In this document: positions 24,051 through 41,895 of the stretch, in pieces
How positions within the stretch are numbered: position 1 is the stretch's first letter
Layout: every line of letters starts with the position of its first letter
Source of the DNA: Azadirachta indica
Lineage: Eukaryota > Streptophyta > Magnoliopsida > Sapindales > Meliaceae
Assembly: GCA_022749755.1 (NCBI GenBank)
Contig: CM040451.1
Coordinates: 5,532,871-5,596,870 of the forward strand
Length of the DNA: 64,000 nucleotides
Direction: 5' to 3'
Notes under the pieces: generated by a model
What the model saw: only the letters and a program-made list of their open reading frames with translations
Database searches by the model: none
What the model was told of the DNA's origin: nothing
Position numbers and translations under genes: made by a program

Positions 24051-24699
24051 TAAGATAGTTATTTTACACAATTGCATAGTAATCTCACAGGATATCTGTT
24101 TTTTTCATTCTTTTAGAGAATATTTGTTATTTATAAAATTTTAGGAGAGTATTTGTCAACATTCCATTATTTAAAATAAGGGTAAAATTGGTATTTTACT
24201 GTTTATTAGGGGTGATGTGACGACTTTCAATAAAAGGTAGATATATTTGATAAACAATAAGTAAGACTGAATTAACCCTAAAAATAAAGAATACTTAAAA
24301 ATGGATCGTTGAATATATTGAAGTATTTATCTTGTTTAAAGAAATTTATCGGGTAAATTCAAAGAAATTATATGGAAATTCAAAATCTTGATAAATCATT
24401 AGGTTTTAATTTTATTTGTATAATTTTAACCCAATTTTCAAGCAAATATTTCATGGTAGAAATTTTAGTAATATTTGATAAGGATATTGACAAATACTCT
24501 CTTGGTTTATGGGGAAAAATGTTAAATGCTTTTGAAATGTTGGAAACAACAAATGCCCCTAAGGTTAGTGTACTGTCAGTTAAATCTGTATTTTTGCACA
24601 AAATAACTATTTTACCCTTATACATTTAAAAAACATAAAAATAGAACAATTTAACCTTATTAGTAATATATAATGATTAATATAAATAAATCGTTGGAA

Positions 24700-25443
24700 C
24701 TTTTTTAATGTACACCTTCAAGATAAGATGTACATAAATTTGGTTATACCTACTAATGATATGACACGAATACGATTCATTTATACAAATTGCATGTCAC
24801 CTTCGATTGTAATGTGTGCTATATAGCAAATTGTAAGCTGAAAATATTTCAACTTTGATGCCAATCTTATAGGATAATCATGTACTAAACACACTTTTCT
24901 TCCAAGTAATCATGTACTAATAATTTTAACCATGTACTTAAGTTATTTGTTAGTGGATGTACATTCTTCTTAATTTAAGATATTTTATTTAATTATTCGT
25001 ACATAACTCACGCTCGCTGATGGACTAAATTGTTAAACGTAACCAAACAATGTTATGATTTGTTATTTTATTACTTTATGTCTAAGACGAATAGGTTAAT
25101 AAGCCAATTTAAATGCCGTTTTCACAAGAAAAATGGATTAATCTGTGATCAGGATGTCCTTATTCTGTTAAAATAAATAATAATAATAACTATGTTTGCA
25201 ACAACGACAAGTGAGGAAGTGCAGGTAAGTCTTTTAATTTAATTACTATTAATTAGAAGATTCTTATTATATTGCACTGATTCATGTTCCACTTCATGCA
25301 CTCATTTGTGTTAATAATTTGTTTTTATTTGAATTGACGATATTATTCATTGAAAAATTGTCATGCAAATTAGACCTATTAGAATGCCAATTTATTATGT
25401 TCATTTTTGTGATTTTTGGCTGTGCAGATTGCAGAGGCTTCAG
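24700..25443. other. Spacer in unit 2, no gene
   Basis: About 24850-25255 has no counterpart at the equivalent place in unit 1 and may be an insertion or a segment lost from unit 1. It includes a short ATAATAATAATAA run near 25179. No coding signal was seen. Confidence 0.4.
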
Positions 25444-25562
25444 GTTTGGTGCAATGTGAGTTGTGAGATGATTGACATTGGCAGTACGTTCCCGCAAGAA
25501 TACTACACCTTAAGGCAACTTTAGAATGAAACCTGTGGAATTGGTGGCAAATGGAATTTTTC
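25444..25562 (+). pseudogene. Z exon fragment, broken copy
   Basis: This is a paralogue of 3856-3972 after the same acceptor-like TTCAG. The frame begins VWCNVSCEMIDIGS like its partner but has an extra codon before YTLRQL. A TAG follows at the place of the tryptophan codon in LRQLW, and the former stop is changed. It is non-functional and its parent gene is unknown. Confidence 0.45.
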
Positions 25563-25851
25563 GATGGTGAAATACAAGGAATTGAAACTTGCACTTCATG
25601 TGTTTTGGTTCTGGCAATTAGCTGGATCCTTGGTAATTAAGGATCTTCCAAATTCTTGTACTGTTGATATATAAATTTTGACAAGCCAGCTCAGTAGTTC
25701 AAATTCAAGGAAATTTAGCCATTTCGGAATGCAATTGCTGTACTACCTATTTCATTTGTTTGCTGTAGGTGAAGTTGTGAGTGCAAACCTTTCCGCAAAC
25801 TCAAAGTACGCAGATTGTTGTGGAAGACTTGTTCAAGAAAAGTAAATAGTT

Positions 25852-27964
25852 AGTATTTTAGCAGTCACTCTCCAGCTCTTGCTGTGGAGCTGATGTTAAA
25901 TTGGGGACAGGAAAGATTGACTTTGTAGATACTCACATCAATCAGTGACATAATTTGGAGCCACAACTAAAATCTTGTCATCTCTAGATGGACGCCCTTC
26001 ACATTGACCTACTGCTGCTGTTGCTTGTCTACCATCATCCACCACCATCAGATGACCTTCCCTTCTTATCAACCTCTGCATTGTAAGAGTCAATTACGTT
26101 ACCAATATTGCCTTGAAATATATGGTATTCTAAATGGACCATTTATTCAAGAGAATCAAGATAAGTATTGTTGTACCTCGCTAATGGCTTTTAGTTTCGA
26201 AACTTCCTTTCTTACTTCCTCCATAGACCTTTAGTTGTTTTTCTCATTCTGTTGTTCCACGTACCATTTTATCGAGTCTTTCTGCCTCATTCCAGCAAGC
26301 TCAGTTCCTGAAATGGAAACAAAAAAGCCTCAAATCCAGAACAGCCTCTTGGAATCAGCATCTAGCATCCACCATTCAACTGTGCTAAGATATGCATGTA
26401 AACATCTATTTTATAATAAGTGTTTGTTGTCAAATTGGCAGAACTGGCTCCATTTTCTGCACAACCATAATGCAAAAATTTTCCTTAACTGATGATTGTT
26501 ATTGCAAAATATTCTAATTGACTTTGGGGATTGAATTGTACCAGCATTCCCAGAAGCTGGTTCAGAAGTTCTCTTACTTGGTTGAGCTTGACCATCACCT
26601 TGATCATTGTCATCATTACTGTCATCACCACCATCACCATCATCACCATCATTGTGGCTTTCCTCTTGAAACTCAGACAGATCAATCTCACTGGAGTCCA
26701 CACTGCATGGGAAAACAAAATACTCATTCTGATAAGTCATATTTGAAAAAGAGAGCATATTTGGAATAATTTTACTACTATATGGCCTGATTACAGATGT
26801 CTTCAGTAGTCTTACTGCTACAAGAACATGACATGGACGTACCTGTCACAAATAATTTCTTTCGGCAATATATGGGGAAATGCATGATGATGAAAACCAG
26901 TTCTATTTTATTCTCTTCAAATTTCTGAATCTTTCAATCTTCATACAGGTCTCTTTTATTCTCTTCTTGATTATCATTTTTGTGAACTTTTGTGACCTCA
27001 CACAACTATAATAAACCTCATGCATTTTTTACATTAATTGTGAAAATGCATACTATGAATGATAAAGTAAAGAAAACCAGACCTCAAAATATGTTGTACT
27101 TCTTTCAATTATTGTGAAGTGCATGAGCAAAAAATTTGACCGCATATTTACTATTGTCATAAGGAAGTCATTTTCAAGCTACTCAAGATCATATTCCACA
27201 TATTTGAAGGATACATTTCATTCCCTGCAGATGAATTAATAATTGCACGCATCTAGAATAATGTAATTCTGAAATTATGGATCCGTCGATAACAGAAACA
27301 AACTTGGATAGACGCTTGAGTCACTTAAAAGTTGGAACGAGCTGGGAAAAAACAGATAAAATTTGGAAGCTAAAGTCAAAGAGTTTAAGTTGTCAATAAT
27401 CAGAAGTCAATTCTGCCTGGTGTCAATGGACATGCCATAATGTAATCGCTACCACTTGATTGTATAAAATCTAAAAATTTTCTTAGCGAGCAACAAGCAA
27501 CAGAGATGAATACTACCTCAATACAGAATTAGCCCCTTTCAAGTTCTTTGGCAACAGTTGCAGTCAACCCAGCTGCAGAGGAGGACTTACCAGATGTGTA
27601 GAAAGATCTAGGACAAATACCAGAAGCACATCTGCAAGTGCATAGAACATCTTTAGTACTTTGAAAACACTATCAACTAAGGGAATGGCTACCAAGAAAA
27701 AGAAAACAAACAAACAAAAAAATGACATACTTGAGGAACTGAGATTTGGCACAGCTGGGATCTCCTACTATACAAACATTGATGTCTCCTCTTAGGTTGA
27801 TGCCTTCATCAGTAAGTTTGTGGACGCCACCCAAGAGCATTAACATGATTGCTCGCTCTATATCTTGATGACCAAAAGCAGTTGGGGCAATGCTATCGAC
27901 TAGCCTATTGAAGAAATCAGGCGTATTTCTCATTCTTTGAATTTCATCTAGCATTTCTGTGTGT
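25852..27964 (-). pseudogene. MCM6: MCM6 3'-half pseudogene, copy B
   Basis: It retains exon 18 (about 25931-26079), 17 (26181-26313), a remnant of 16, 15 (about 26545-26697), 14 (about 26787-26843), then, after a jump into intron-9 sequence, exon 9 (about 27540-27643) and exon 8 (27731-27964). Exons 10-13 (Walker B, sensor and arginine-finger region) are deleted and exons 1-7 are absent. Exon 8 still encodes [12 protein letters not shown], the Walker A loop. Exon 9 has a TAA where intact MCM6 has the Gly-Glu-Phe stretch before CIE. The exon-14 donor, GC in the intact gene, is followed here by CATAT instead of AAGAT. It is non-functional as a helicase. Confidence 0.9.
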
Positions 27965-29231
27965 CAGTTGAAATATTTATGGTATGTAAAATACATGACT
28001 GAAAGTCTAAACATTAGAAACCTTTGATCTTCAATGTAAGCATCCAATTACCGTCAAGCTCTGTTCCGCAAACTTAACCATGTTGATATCTCTAGGAAGT
28101 ACGATTCGTGCACTCTATCTTGTTGTCCTTGTCACCATCTCACTCAGCTAAATATTCTTGATAGATCGGATGTGACACAACGCAGAGATAAGCATCAAAG
28201 CTCAGAATAGTCACTGCAACAATGAGTGACTTGCAGGAGAAATGCTAATGCTTCATAGGTATTGATATTCGTGATCCTTTGGTTGATTTTGCACTATGAT
28301 TACTTTGTTCACCTTTTGTTGATGCCTTCTTAATCTAGTCATTGATTCTCGCCTATTCTAATGGCATTGGTTATCAAAAATTAATAAGAAACTACAGAAA
28401 ATATAACAAGGATGAAGTCATGGATCCCCATCTTGTAAGGAATTGTACACGTTTTGGTCTCTTGGACATGTAATGTTGGAGTGAGTATTTGGTCCTTCTA
28501 CTAAACTTACCTTGAAGTTTTTCTAATATTAATTAAAGACATTTAACTAATAAATTAATTGATCCTATTTTATTACATTTTTTATAGAAATTTTTCAGCA
28601 AAACATGTGAGAATTCAATCAAACCATTCGGACCTGTAATTCTATTTTAACATGCCAAGGCAACTCCGCTCTTCAGTGTCAAGATCCAGTTCACATAAGC
28701 ATCTTTTGAAGATGAGAGCAGAAATATATGTAAAGGGATTTCGTAGAGTGTGCATATTTTGACACCATACAATCAGAAAGCCAGAAATCATCAATGCATT
28801 CTGAAATCGTGTGTTACTCACTCTTAACAATTTCATATCTGAACTTTTCAATGGCCTACATAAGTAGCTGGAATGTTATGCACAATATTATTTCTTTACA
28901 CATAGTGGCTAGGAAAAAAGTCTCAGAAATACAGAGAATAAGAAGCACAAACACTGTCCTGAATCTAGACAAACCAAATTAACCCTAACCCAAATGCCTA
29001 CTGTATTATACTGAGCTATATTATGTACAAATTACTTAAGAGGAATCCTATCAAATTGACTACACATGTATCCTAAGAAGGCATCACCAAAAAGTGAAGG
29101 AAATATCCCTAAACATCACCAAAAAGCCAGTTGATGTGACCAAAAACAAGTCAACTGTACTTAATCCAGAAAATTGTAATAGCTCCAATACTACTCATAA
29201 TCACCATTTTAGGCCCAATTAACCAATGCAT
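27965..29231. other. Spacer between MCM6 copy B and gene X
   Basis: This would be downstream flank of gene X, similar to 6241-7433. No independent gene was seen; small open frames (28642-28851, 28794-28982) overlap on opposite strands and are not conserved. Confidence 0.5.
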
Positions 29232-30765
29232 CTACACAATCTTGTAGTAGCAGATTCCTTCAAAGAAGAGAATTTGATAATCAGCACCACATGCACACTC
29301 CCAATTAACGTTCAAGGTCTCCCTTTTCTTTGCCACAAGCGCAGTTTGATGTGCAGCACCACAAGGACACTTCAAGTTAAGGTTCAAGGTCTCCCCTTTC
29401 TTCTCTACCACCACAATTTCATCATCCCCATTATCAGACTTTTCCTATGAACAAAGAATTACATGCGGTGAATAGGCATTCAATTTTCATTATTTTCATT
29501 CACAGTTGACACACACTAACAGGGATGATCGCATGAAAGGACATATATTTACCAAAGAAGCACTAGCATTTCTCATGCAAGTCACTATATTGTTATCACC
29601 ATAGTGACTATGCTGAGCTTTTTTGCTCATCTGTGCATTGGCACAGTCTTCCATATAGCCCAAAAGCTCTCCAATGCAATCTGTTATCTTTTTTAGACAC
29701 TGCCATAGAACCATTACGAAATAATTTTAATCACAGAACTAAAATCACATTCAAAAAGGTTAAAACCGAAAACTGTGGAGGAGTTTTTGTCCATCGAAGA
29801 AACACAAAAAAGAATGAAAGCATGAAAACCACAATCTTTACCAGGGAGTTCAGAAAATGTAGACAACCAGAACATATAAACCCAACAATGACAAGAAAAT
29901 TTAAACCTGTAAATATGAACCAACAAAGCTTTACTATATTGGATGGCAAGAATGTTTACCCACAAGCTTCACCATATTTGATGGCAAGAATGTTTCCCAT
30001 ATGACAACAGCTGTACATAATTTTTCATGAGTTTTAATCTATATATGCTGTTTTCTGTGAGCCAAGAAACTTTAGTTATTAGATGGCAGGAATGTTTACC
30101 AAGATAACATATATTGAACCCAAAAATCATAACCAAGTAAGGCAGCCAGAATATAGAACAACAAACCGAGTTATCTTTACCTAATTACAGAACCAGAGAG
30201 AAGCATAAAATCGACGGAAGAATCTTGGAAGACCTGATTTGACTCAAGAATCTTTACCAAGTGAAATAAACATCAGACCACAGAAAATCAATGAGAAAAG
30301 TGTTTTCATAAGCATCAAATTGTGTAATCTTTATCCAATTAGACAAAATCGCAGAACATAGCATGCAAAAATTTCTATTGGAAGAGAAAGAGAAGAGAAC
30401 TAAACCTCGGTGGTTGAAAACGTTTCAGCACGGGAGCGCATGGGATCTGAAAATCCCCTCTTGGGCCGCAACGGTGGGGTTCCAGGGCATTCAATCCCGG
30501 TACTCTGCTGCTGGGGGTGCGGCGAGATGGGTTGGTCAGAAGAAGGATGAGAAACGCGGGGGCCAAGAAAGGGGTTGATTTCTTGGAGCGAAGGCGGAGG
30601 AGGAATAATTTTGGGTTTCTTGGCAGCGGGTTGGGAGGGATTTAGAGAAAAAGGGAGTTTGTGGGCGGTGGAGAAGGAAAAGCCGCCGCCACTGCAACAT
30701 TGGGAGGAGGTGGATGGAGTATGCTGCTGGAGATGGGAGAACAATGTAGAGGAAGATGATTTCAT
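29232..30765 (-). CDS. Gene X: plant protein with twin Cys-x-Cys-Gly modules
   Basis: Three exons splice in phase 0 into 239 residues plus TAG: exon 1 30406-30765, exon 2 29553-29699, exon 3 29232-29444, all with GT-AG ends. Residues 1-120 are low-complexity, rich in Ser, Pro and Gln, with basic patch PAAKKPKIIPPPPSLQEINPF and several Ser/Thr-Pro sites (GIECPGTPPL). Residues 121-169 form a short helical-looking segment (CLKKITDCIGELLGYMEDC). Residues 170-239 hold two 24-residue repeats, KKGETLNLNLKCPCGA and KKRETLNVNWECACGA (cysteines 195/197 and 219/221), ending CYYKIV. No signal peptide or membrane segment is seen. The cysteines might bind metal, but that is inference. I do not recognise the family. 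It is the only one of four copies without a visible break. The start is the first ATG after an AATAATATTTGCAGCC leader. Confidence 0.8.
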
Positions 30766-30846
30766 GGCTGCAAATATTATTACTTAGATTAAGCTGAAAC
30801 TGAATAGCCGTTTGGAAGAGCGGCAAACTAGAATAGAGGGGTTAGG

Positions 30847-30856
30847 CTTTTTATAG
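30847..30856 (-). promoter_or_regulatory. TATA box of gene X
   Basis: The minus strand reads CTATAAAAAG, 82-91 bases upstream of the gene X start codon, a usual plant TATA-to-ATG distance. About 20 bases further upstream is GTTAACGGTGAG, containing AACGG, the core shared by MYB sites and M-phase activator elements. The latter reading is speculative. The box is weaker in copy A. Confidence 0.5.
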
Positions 30857-30959
30857 CCTCGCCTCACCGTTAACTGCAGTGCAACCAAGGTTGGGTTGGG
30901 ACCCACTCCAACATTATCTTGGATTCGGTAAACCCGGATCCGTGTTTCAGTCCGAAAAT

Positions 30960-32321
30960 TCTATTTTATTTTTATTAAATTTTATTTTTTAATTTATTCC
31001 TCACGAACCTCTTGTTTATTTAGTAATATAAAAATGAAGAACACTTATTTATTTATATAGCTGGCTTTCAATTGATAACTTGAACCTCTTCCAAATAAAT
31101 AAATTTGAGTAATATCATTTTCGTTATTTTTAATAAGTTCATTCTTAAAAATTGAGAATAACAATTTTTTCTACAGCGATTTATCAAAATAATTTTTTGA
31201 ATTAATATAAAAGTCATAATAGGATAGAGATGAGAGCCCATCATTGTTTTAAAATGAAGCCTGGAATGCGTACATACTTTTTTTTCTGACCTGTCCTATT
31301 TTTCATATTAAAATTTAAATTTTATTTAATTAATAATATATGAGTCTTTTATAAATTTGGAATAACAATTTATTCTAATATTTATATCAATTATCTTAAT
31401 CAAATTAAAGATTTTTACCAATTACTTTATTTTCATCAATTATTTTTTAAAATAATCAAATATTTTTTCATTATATTATTTTGATGATATGTAAAATGGT
31501 AATTTTATATATGAAAAATTAATTTACTACTATTGAGAAGATATAAAATTTTATTTTATATTAGATTTGATGAAAAGTTAAAAAATGATGATATATTTTT
31601 TAATAATAAATTAAAAAACGATAATTATAGTAGTTAATTATTGCTAAAAACTTCAAATATGTAATCAATTCAATAAATTCAATATTATAAAAGATTTATA
31701 TTAAATTTGGTACTATTAAACTATTAAAAAATTACAGTTCTATATATTTTTTTAAATTTTAAGTAAGCTGTTCGCACCTCTCTATTTTCTCCCCATAATC
31801 ACTCATCATCTATTAAAGATGAGAGTAGCTTTTATAAATTTGAATTATTCGGATGATTGTTAATATTATGTTAAAAAAAATTATTTTTATAATTTTACTA
31901 ATTTTTGGTATTATTTGTGATATTTGGAATTTTTATCAATACAATATTTATGGTTGAGAATCTTAAATTTTTATATATATAAAATCATTCAAACTTAATA
32001 ATTATAATTACCAATATATCATTTATTTTATTGAATTATTGTTAAACAATAACAATTATGTATAAAAATTAAATAAAAAATTTTTGAAACTTTTTAAAAT
32101 TAATTTTTTTAAAAGAATAATTATATTTGTAATCAAATTTATTTTATTAAAATTTAAAAATTTATAATATTAAAATATATTTATTGTCTCTTCAAATAAT
32201 TATAAAGAAAAAATAGTAGTAATAAACTTATTTTTAAATAATTGTTAAAGACAAAATTATTGCTAGAATAATAATAATAATAATAATAATAGTAAATTTA
32301 AATAAGTTTTAAATAATAGTA

Positions 32322-32354
<33 letters not shown>

Positions 32355-33269
32355 AAATTTAAATGGTCTTATATTAAAAAATTATTATATTAATATAACA
32401 ATTTCAAAATAATGTTTTAAAAAATAAAAATTAAATATGTAGTGTTAGTTAAATATTTTTGTTTACATCATTTGACCAATGAACATAAGCAGTGTAGTGG
32501 TAAATTATTGTTTATTTAGGTCAAATATTTGAGTTTTGAAAGCTGTAAAACTTTTATTTGTTTTTGAAGTCAATATCAAGACGGGGTGTATGGCCCAACC
32601 ATGGTCATTCCTGTTATAAATTATGATTTAAACTAAATGTCACATATTTGAGATAATTTAACAAATATTTATAAAATAAAAAACTTATAAAAGTGTAAAT
32701 TTGTAATTGTATTATATTATTTTTATAAAAAATAAATTTAGTTTTATTTTATTTAGAGAAATTTAATCAAAATACCCAACATTTAAGATAAATTTTAAAC
32801 AATATTTACTGTTTAAAATTTATTACAAAAATAACTCAATTTAAATTTTTTTAGATAAAAATATTCCTATTAAAAGTATATGTTAGTCATTTTATAAAAT
32901 TTTTTATGAGGGTATTTTAATGTAAATAAATTATTTTTTAAACATATTTTAAACAGTAATTATTTTAGAAAATTAGATTCCTAATTTGGTTACTATTAAA
33001 AATCTCCCATTTTTCTATTCTTTTCTCTCCTTCTTCTCTTCTGTTTTTCGTTGTCAACTATGTACGCCATCTCGCAATTTTTGTCGTCAGCTACCAGCTC
33101 CATTACACACATGCAAGCAGCGTAGTGGCTTCACATAGCCACACCTTGCAACCCAATTTGTAAATTGATTCTTGTAGATTGATCCTTGATAGATTGAATA
33201 CTTGATTGTGAGTTAAATATACTATTTTAATTTATAATTTATCTTTGGGTGTTGTTGAAATTAATACCT
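30960..33269. other. AT-rich tail of unit 2 and following spacer
   Basis: 30960-32660 matches 9300-10930. AAT/ATT trinucleotide runs lie at 32262-32290 and 32322-32350. 32660-33270 is unique AT-rich DNA with a CT-rich patch at 33010-33055 and a GC-richer patch at 33060-33160. No gene was identified. Confidence 0.45.
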
Positions 33270-33600
33270 TAATTTGATTTTGGGTTTTTCTCAAAACCCT
33301 AATTTGATTTAAGAAAATCTTAATTTGAAAAACTCTAATTTCATTTTAGGTAATTAGAAACCAGTCTATTTTTACGTAATTGGAAACCCTAATTTAATTT
33401 TGTAAAATCTTAATTTGATTTTCCAAAATCCTAATTTAATTTTGGATAATTGGAAGATTTATATTTTGAATAATTTTAATTTGATTTTAAAAAGTTTTAC
33501 TTTAATTTTGAGTAATTGAAAATTTTAATTTTAATTTTGAATAAATTGGAAGTCCTAATTTAATTTTAAAATTTTGATTTTTGTACTATTTAAATCTATA
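33270..33600. repeat. Degenerate CCTAATTTAATTTTG minisatellite
   Basis: About ten imperfect copies of a unit like CCCTAATTTGATTTTGGATAA with spacing of roughly 20-45 bases. The CCCTAA part resembles a telomere word but is not tandem TTTAGGG, so I do not call an interstitial telomere. Confidence 0.5.
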
Positions 33601-35335
33601 AATAAAATAAATGAATTATCATTATTATTATTATTATTATATTATATACTATAACATATATTAAAGGTTTTAATTCACAGGATCATAAAGAAGTTTGGTT
33701 GACAGAGAGAATTAAAGAGATAGAGACGAAAAAGAAAAAGGGAAATACTTAATTAAATTTAAATATGTAATCAATTTACTCTTTTTAAGCATATATATAT
33801 TGTTGATTACAAATATAAGGGTAGTTTTATCTTTTTCATATGTAATCAATTATATGCATGGATTATTTAGTCATTACACATATAATATTAACTGTAGTAA
33901 GGATAAATATGTCATTTTATCATTTTTTGCTATCTTTAACAGTGAGTTGCTATAAATAGGAACACTGTTGATTATTTTTTAAAATTTCAGACTATATGTA
34001 AAGATCATCAATAAATATGAGCTAAGCTAAAAATAACCTTATCTTTTTCTTGAAAATAAATAAGCTAAAGAGTAATAACAAATTAGGCATCATTTCTTTA
34101 ATTCTAACAATTTGGTCCTCATAAATGAAAGAATTAGTGAAACTCTATACAATTACCTCTTTGTCCTAGTTTTTTTAATTATTGCAACACAATGATCCCT
34201 GCAAAAATACACGAAAATAGTTCCCATCAACTCCTTGCATGATCTTTCAACTAACAACAGCCTTTTCACTAAATCTTTGTTGTAATGTTTTAATTATCCT
34301 CACTCCAAATGACCGTTTCACCCTTGAATAAATTAACAAAGATGGAATATTTAAACAATAAGGGTGAAATTGTTTATAAACGAAAATATTGTTATCTTTT
34401 ACAAGCATATACACATGGAAAATTGTGAATGAAGAATAAAAATAAAAGAAAAGGACTTACAAGTCCTTAATCTTTGATTTCTTTGATTAATTAGTTCTAA
34501 CGATTTTAAAAATATTTATTAAAATCTCAATTTACTAAAAAATAACAATTATACTCTTTTTTAATAGTAACTAATCAAAAGAATTATTTTTAAACTTATA
34601 ACTAAAAAAAATAAATATAATATAATAATAAGTATTATTTTATAACATATTCACAATTAAAATATTTATTAATATATTATAACTAAAATTATTTTATAAT
34701 ATATTAACAATTTAATATTAATTATATATTAAAAATTGAATAAAATTAAGTATACATAAAAATTAATTGATTAATAGAATATAAATTTATAAATAAAATA
34801 TAAGGACACACATTAAGATATTAGAGAAAATACCCATTATGTTTTTTTATTCTTTCACCATACAAAATTTGACTTTAGGGGCATTTTGATCACTATACCA
34901 AAAACTGTTAGCGGACCAACAACATAGAAGAGGTTTGTGGGCCTGTTTACAAACCTTTTTGCAAACTGAAATATCCACAAACCTTAAGGGAGGCATGTGA
35001 AAATGTACCATATTTTTATTTTTAATAGACTGGAAAAACATGATACCAAAATGCTGAATGCTTTCAAACAGCAATTTCAACTTTTTTCAGCAAAAGATAA
35101 AAGGAGAATATAAATTTCATTTTGGAGGACTTTTAGTTTGTACAAACAATCTTGGTTTAATAAGCTAACAGCACCAGCCAACATACAACAATCTTGTAGC
35201 AGCAAGCAAGATTTAGTAATATTACAGCCTATATACTAGTGTCAGTATTTTAGCAGTCACTCTCCAGCTCTTGCTGTGGAGCTGATGGCCAAGTTAAATT
35301 GGGGAGAGGAAAGATTGGTTTTGTAGATGCTCGCA
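33601..35335. other. Spacer downstream of MCM6 with one foldback arm
   Basis: 34440-34775 resembles, as reverse complement, one arm of the foldback at 41245-41895 (shared words GGACTTACAAGT and TTTAAAAATA..TATTAAAATCTCAATTTA). 35110-35335 is probably the MCM6 3' UTR; the segment from about 35248 is what the two MCM6 pseudogenes share downstream of the stop. No other gene was seen. A 77-codon minus open frame at 34847-35080 lacks support. Confidence 0.45.
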
Positions 35336-40652
<5,317 letters not shown>

Positions 40653-40751
40653 TTTCGATAGATCTTTCAGGAGTTCACTCACTCGATAGAAGCCCTAATT
40701 TCCAACTGCAAGCAAACATCTATTCACTCTTCACCTTTTGCGTTTCTTTGC

Positions 40752-40789
40752 GGCGGGAAAGTTAAGAGAGAACCCATCACTTTCCCGCC
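40752..40789. promoter_or_regulatory. Inverted pair of E2F-type sites upstream of MCM6
   Basis: GGCGGGAAA (40752-40760) and TTTCCCGCC (40781-40789) are perfect reverse complements separated by 20 bases, 100-137 bases upstream of the MCM6 ATG. TTTCCCGCC fits the E2F/DP consensus, which is known to drive G1/S expression of plant MCM genes. The site pair is absent from the MCM6 pseudogenes because they lack the 5' half. Confidence 0.85.
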
Positions 40790-40799
40790 AAAAACCCGC

Positions 40800-41244
40800 T
40801 AACAGATGTTGCTGGGCGTCTTCTACGTTCAGTTGGGCTTTCTGGGTTGTGGGTGAAAGCATTTAAGCATGGCCGTAATTAGTAGAATTATGGGGTGAAT
40901 TTATAATCAACCTTAGTGTCTTTTTTCCTTTTTCACAAAATTATAATTTATTTTGACATGATTAGAGGTTGTTTGGATGTATTTTAAAAATCTGTTTTTA
41001 ATAAAATATAAGAAAATAATATGTTTGGTTACATATTTTATAAAATTTAATTTCAATAAAAACATCGTTATTTAAATTTTAACTAAAAAGTGAAAAACAA
41101 ACTTTTATTTATCATTTTAAACAATGTATTTTTAAAATTAATTATAAATTTTTTCTTAAAATGATACTCATTTTAAAAAATAATAACAAACATGGTCTTA
41201 TTAATTTTTATTTAAAAAAAATTATATTTAACATATAAAAATTT
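40800..41244. other. Intergenic, upstream of MCM6
   Basis: The first about 60 bases are GC-richer and belong to the MCM6 promoter region. After 40900 the DNA is AT-rich with no gene. Confidence 0.4.
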
Positions 41245-41895
41245 ATAAGTTCCTAAAGTTTGGTCGGTAGATTAATTAGTCCTAAGGTTTCTCAATTTAT
41301 TAAAAAAATAACAGTTATATCCCTATAATAATAGTTATTAACAAAAATAATTACAATTTAATAAATTACAATTTATTTATTTAAAATATAATAATAAAAT
41401 AAAATTAATATTATTTTATAGCATATTAATAATAAAATTTTTATTAATATATTATAAATTCATTTTTTATAAATAATATAATTTATTTTTATTTTGTTAT
41501 ATATTTTTTTTTATATAAATATATTTTATTTAAATTTATAGATTTATATTTTATTAATAAATTGATATTTATTTATATTTTATTTTATTTATAATATGCA
41601 ATTAATATTGAATTGTTAATATATTATAAATAAATAGATTTATATTTTAGTTATAATATATAATAAATATTTTATTGTCAATATTTTATAAAATAATACT
41701 TGTTATTAGTATTACATTTAATTATTTTTAGTTAGGAGTTTATAAATAATTTTATAGGAGTTTATTAAATAGGTATATAAACGTTATTTAATAAATTGAA
41801 ATCTTGATAGGTATTTTTGAAACTATTAAAATTAATTAATTTAATAAAATAAATGTTGATAACTTGTAAGTCCTTTTCACTGTTTTTAACAAATA
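41245..41895. mobile_element. Foldback element, about 0.65 kb
   Basis: The left end TTATAAGTTCCTAAAGTTTGG and the right end (reverse complement GGACTTACAAGTTATCAAC) are imperfect inverses. The matching continues inward: TTAATTAGTCCTAAGGTTTC.. with the complement of 41795-41840, and internal TTATTAATATATTATAA words on both sides. A single arm of the same family sits at 34440-34775. It is non-coding. Confidence 0.5.

Larger units (their letters stand above)
24050..32660. repeat. Segmental duplication unit 2
   Basis: This is the second, same-orientation copy of unit 1 (2640-10930). It contains the right foldback arm (24060-24290), the repeat arm (24440-24700), the Z exon fragment (25444-25562), the MCM6 3'-half pseudogene (25852-27964), the spacer, intact gene X (29232-30765) and the AT-rich tail. 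Differences include an insertion at about 24850-25255 absent from unit 1, loss of MCM6 exons 10-13 here, and expanded ATA/TAT trinucleotide runs at 32262-32350. Confidence 0.8.

Noticed and set aside
26518..26769. Plus-strand open frame with a His-rich run
   Set aside because: It is the antisense shadow of the Asp/Gly-rich MCM6 exon 15; the same happens at 4928-5147 and 36108-36341.
30363..30787. Plus-strand frames opposite gene X exon 1 (also at 1411-1629 and 8794-9139)
   Set aside because: They are shadows of the GC-richer exon 1 on the minus strand; they lack splice or family support.
33270..33600. Interstitial telomere repeat
   Set aside because: CCCTAA words are isolated in a longer AT-rich unit and not a tandem CCCTAAA array.
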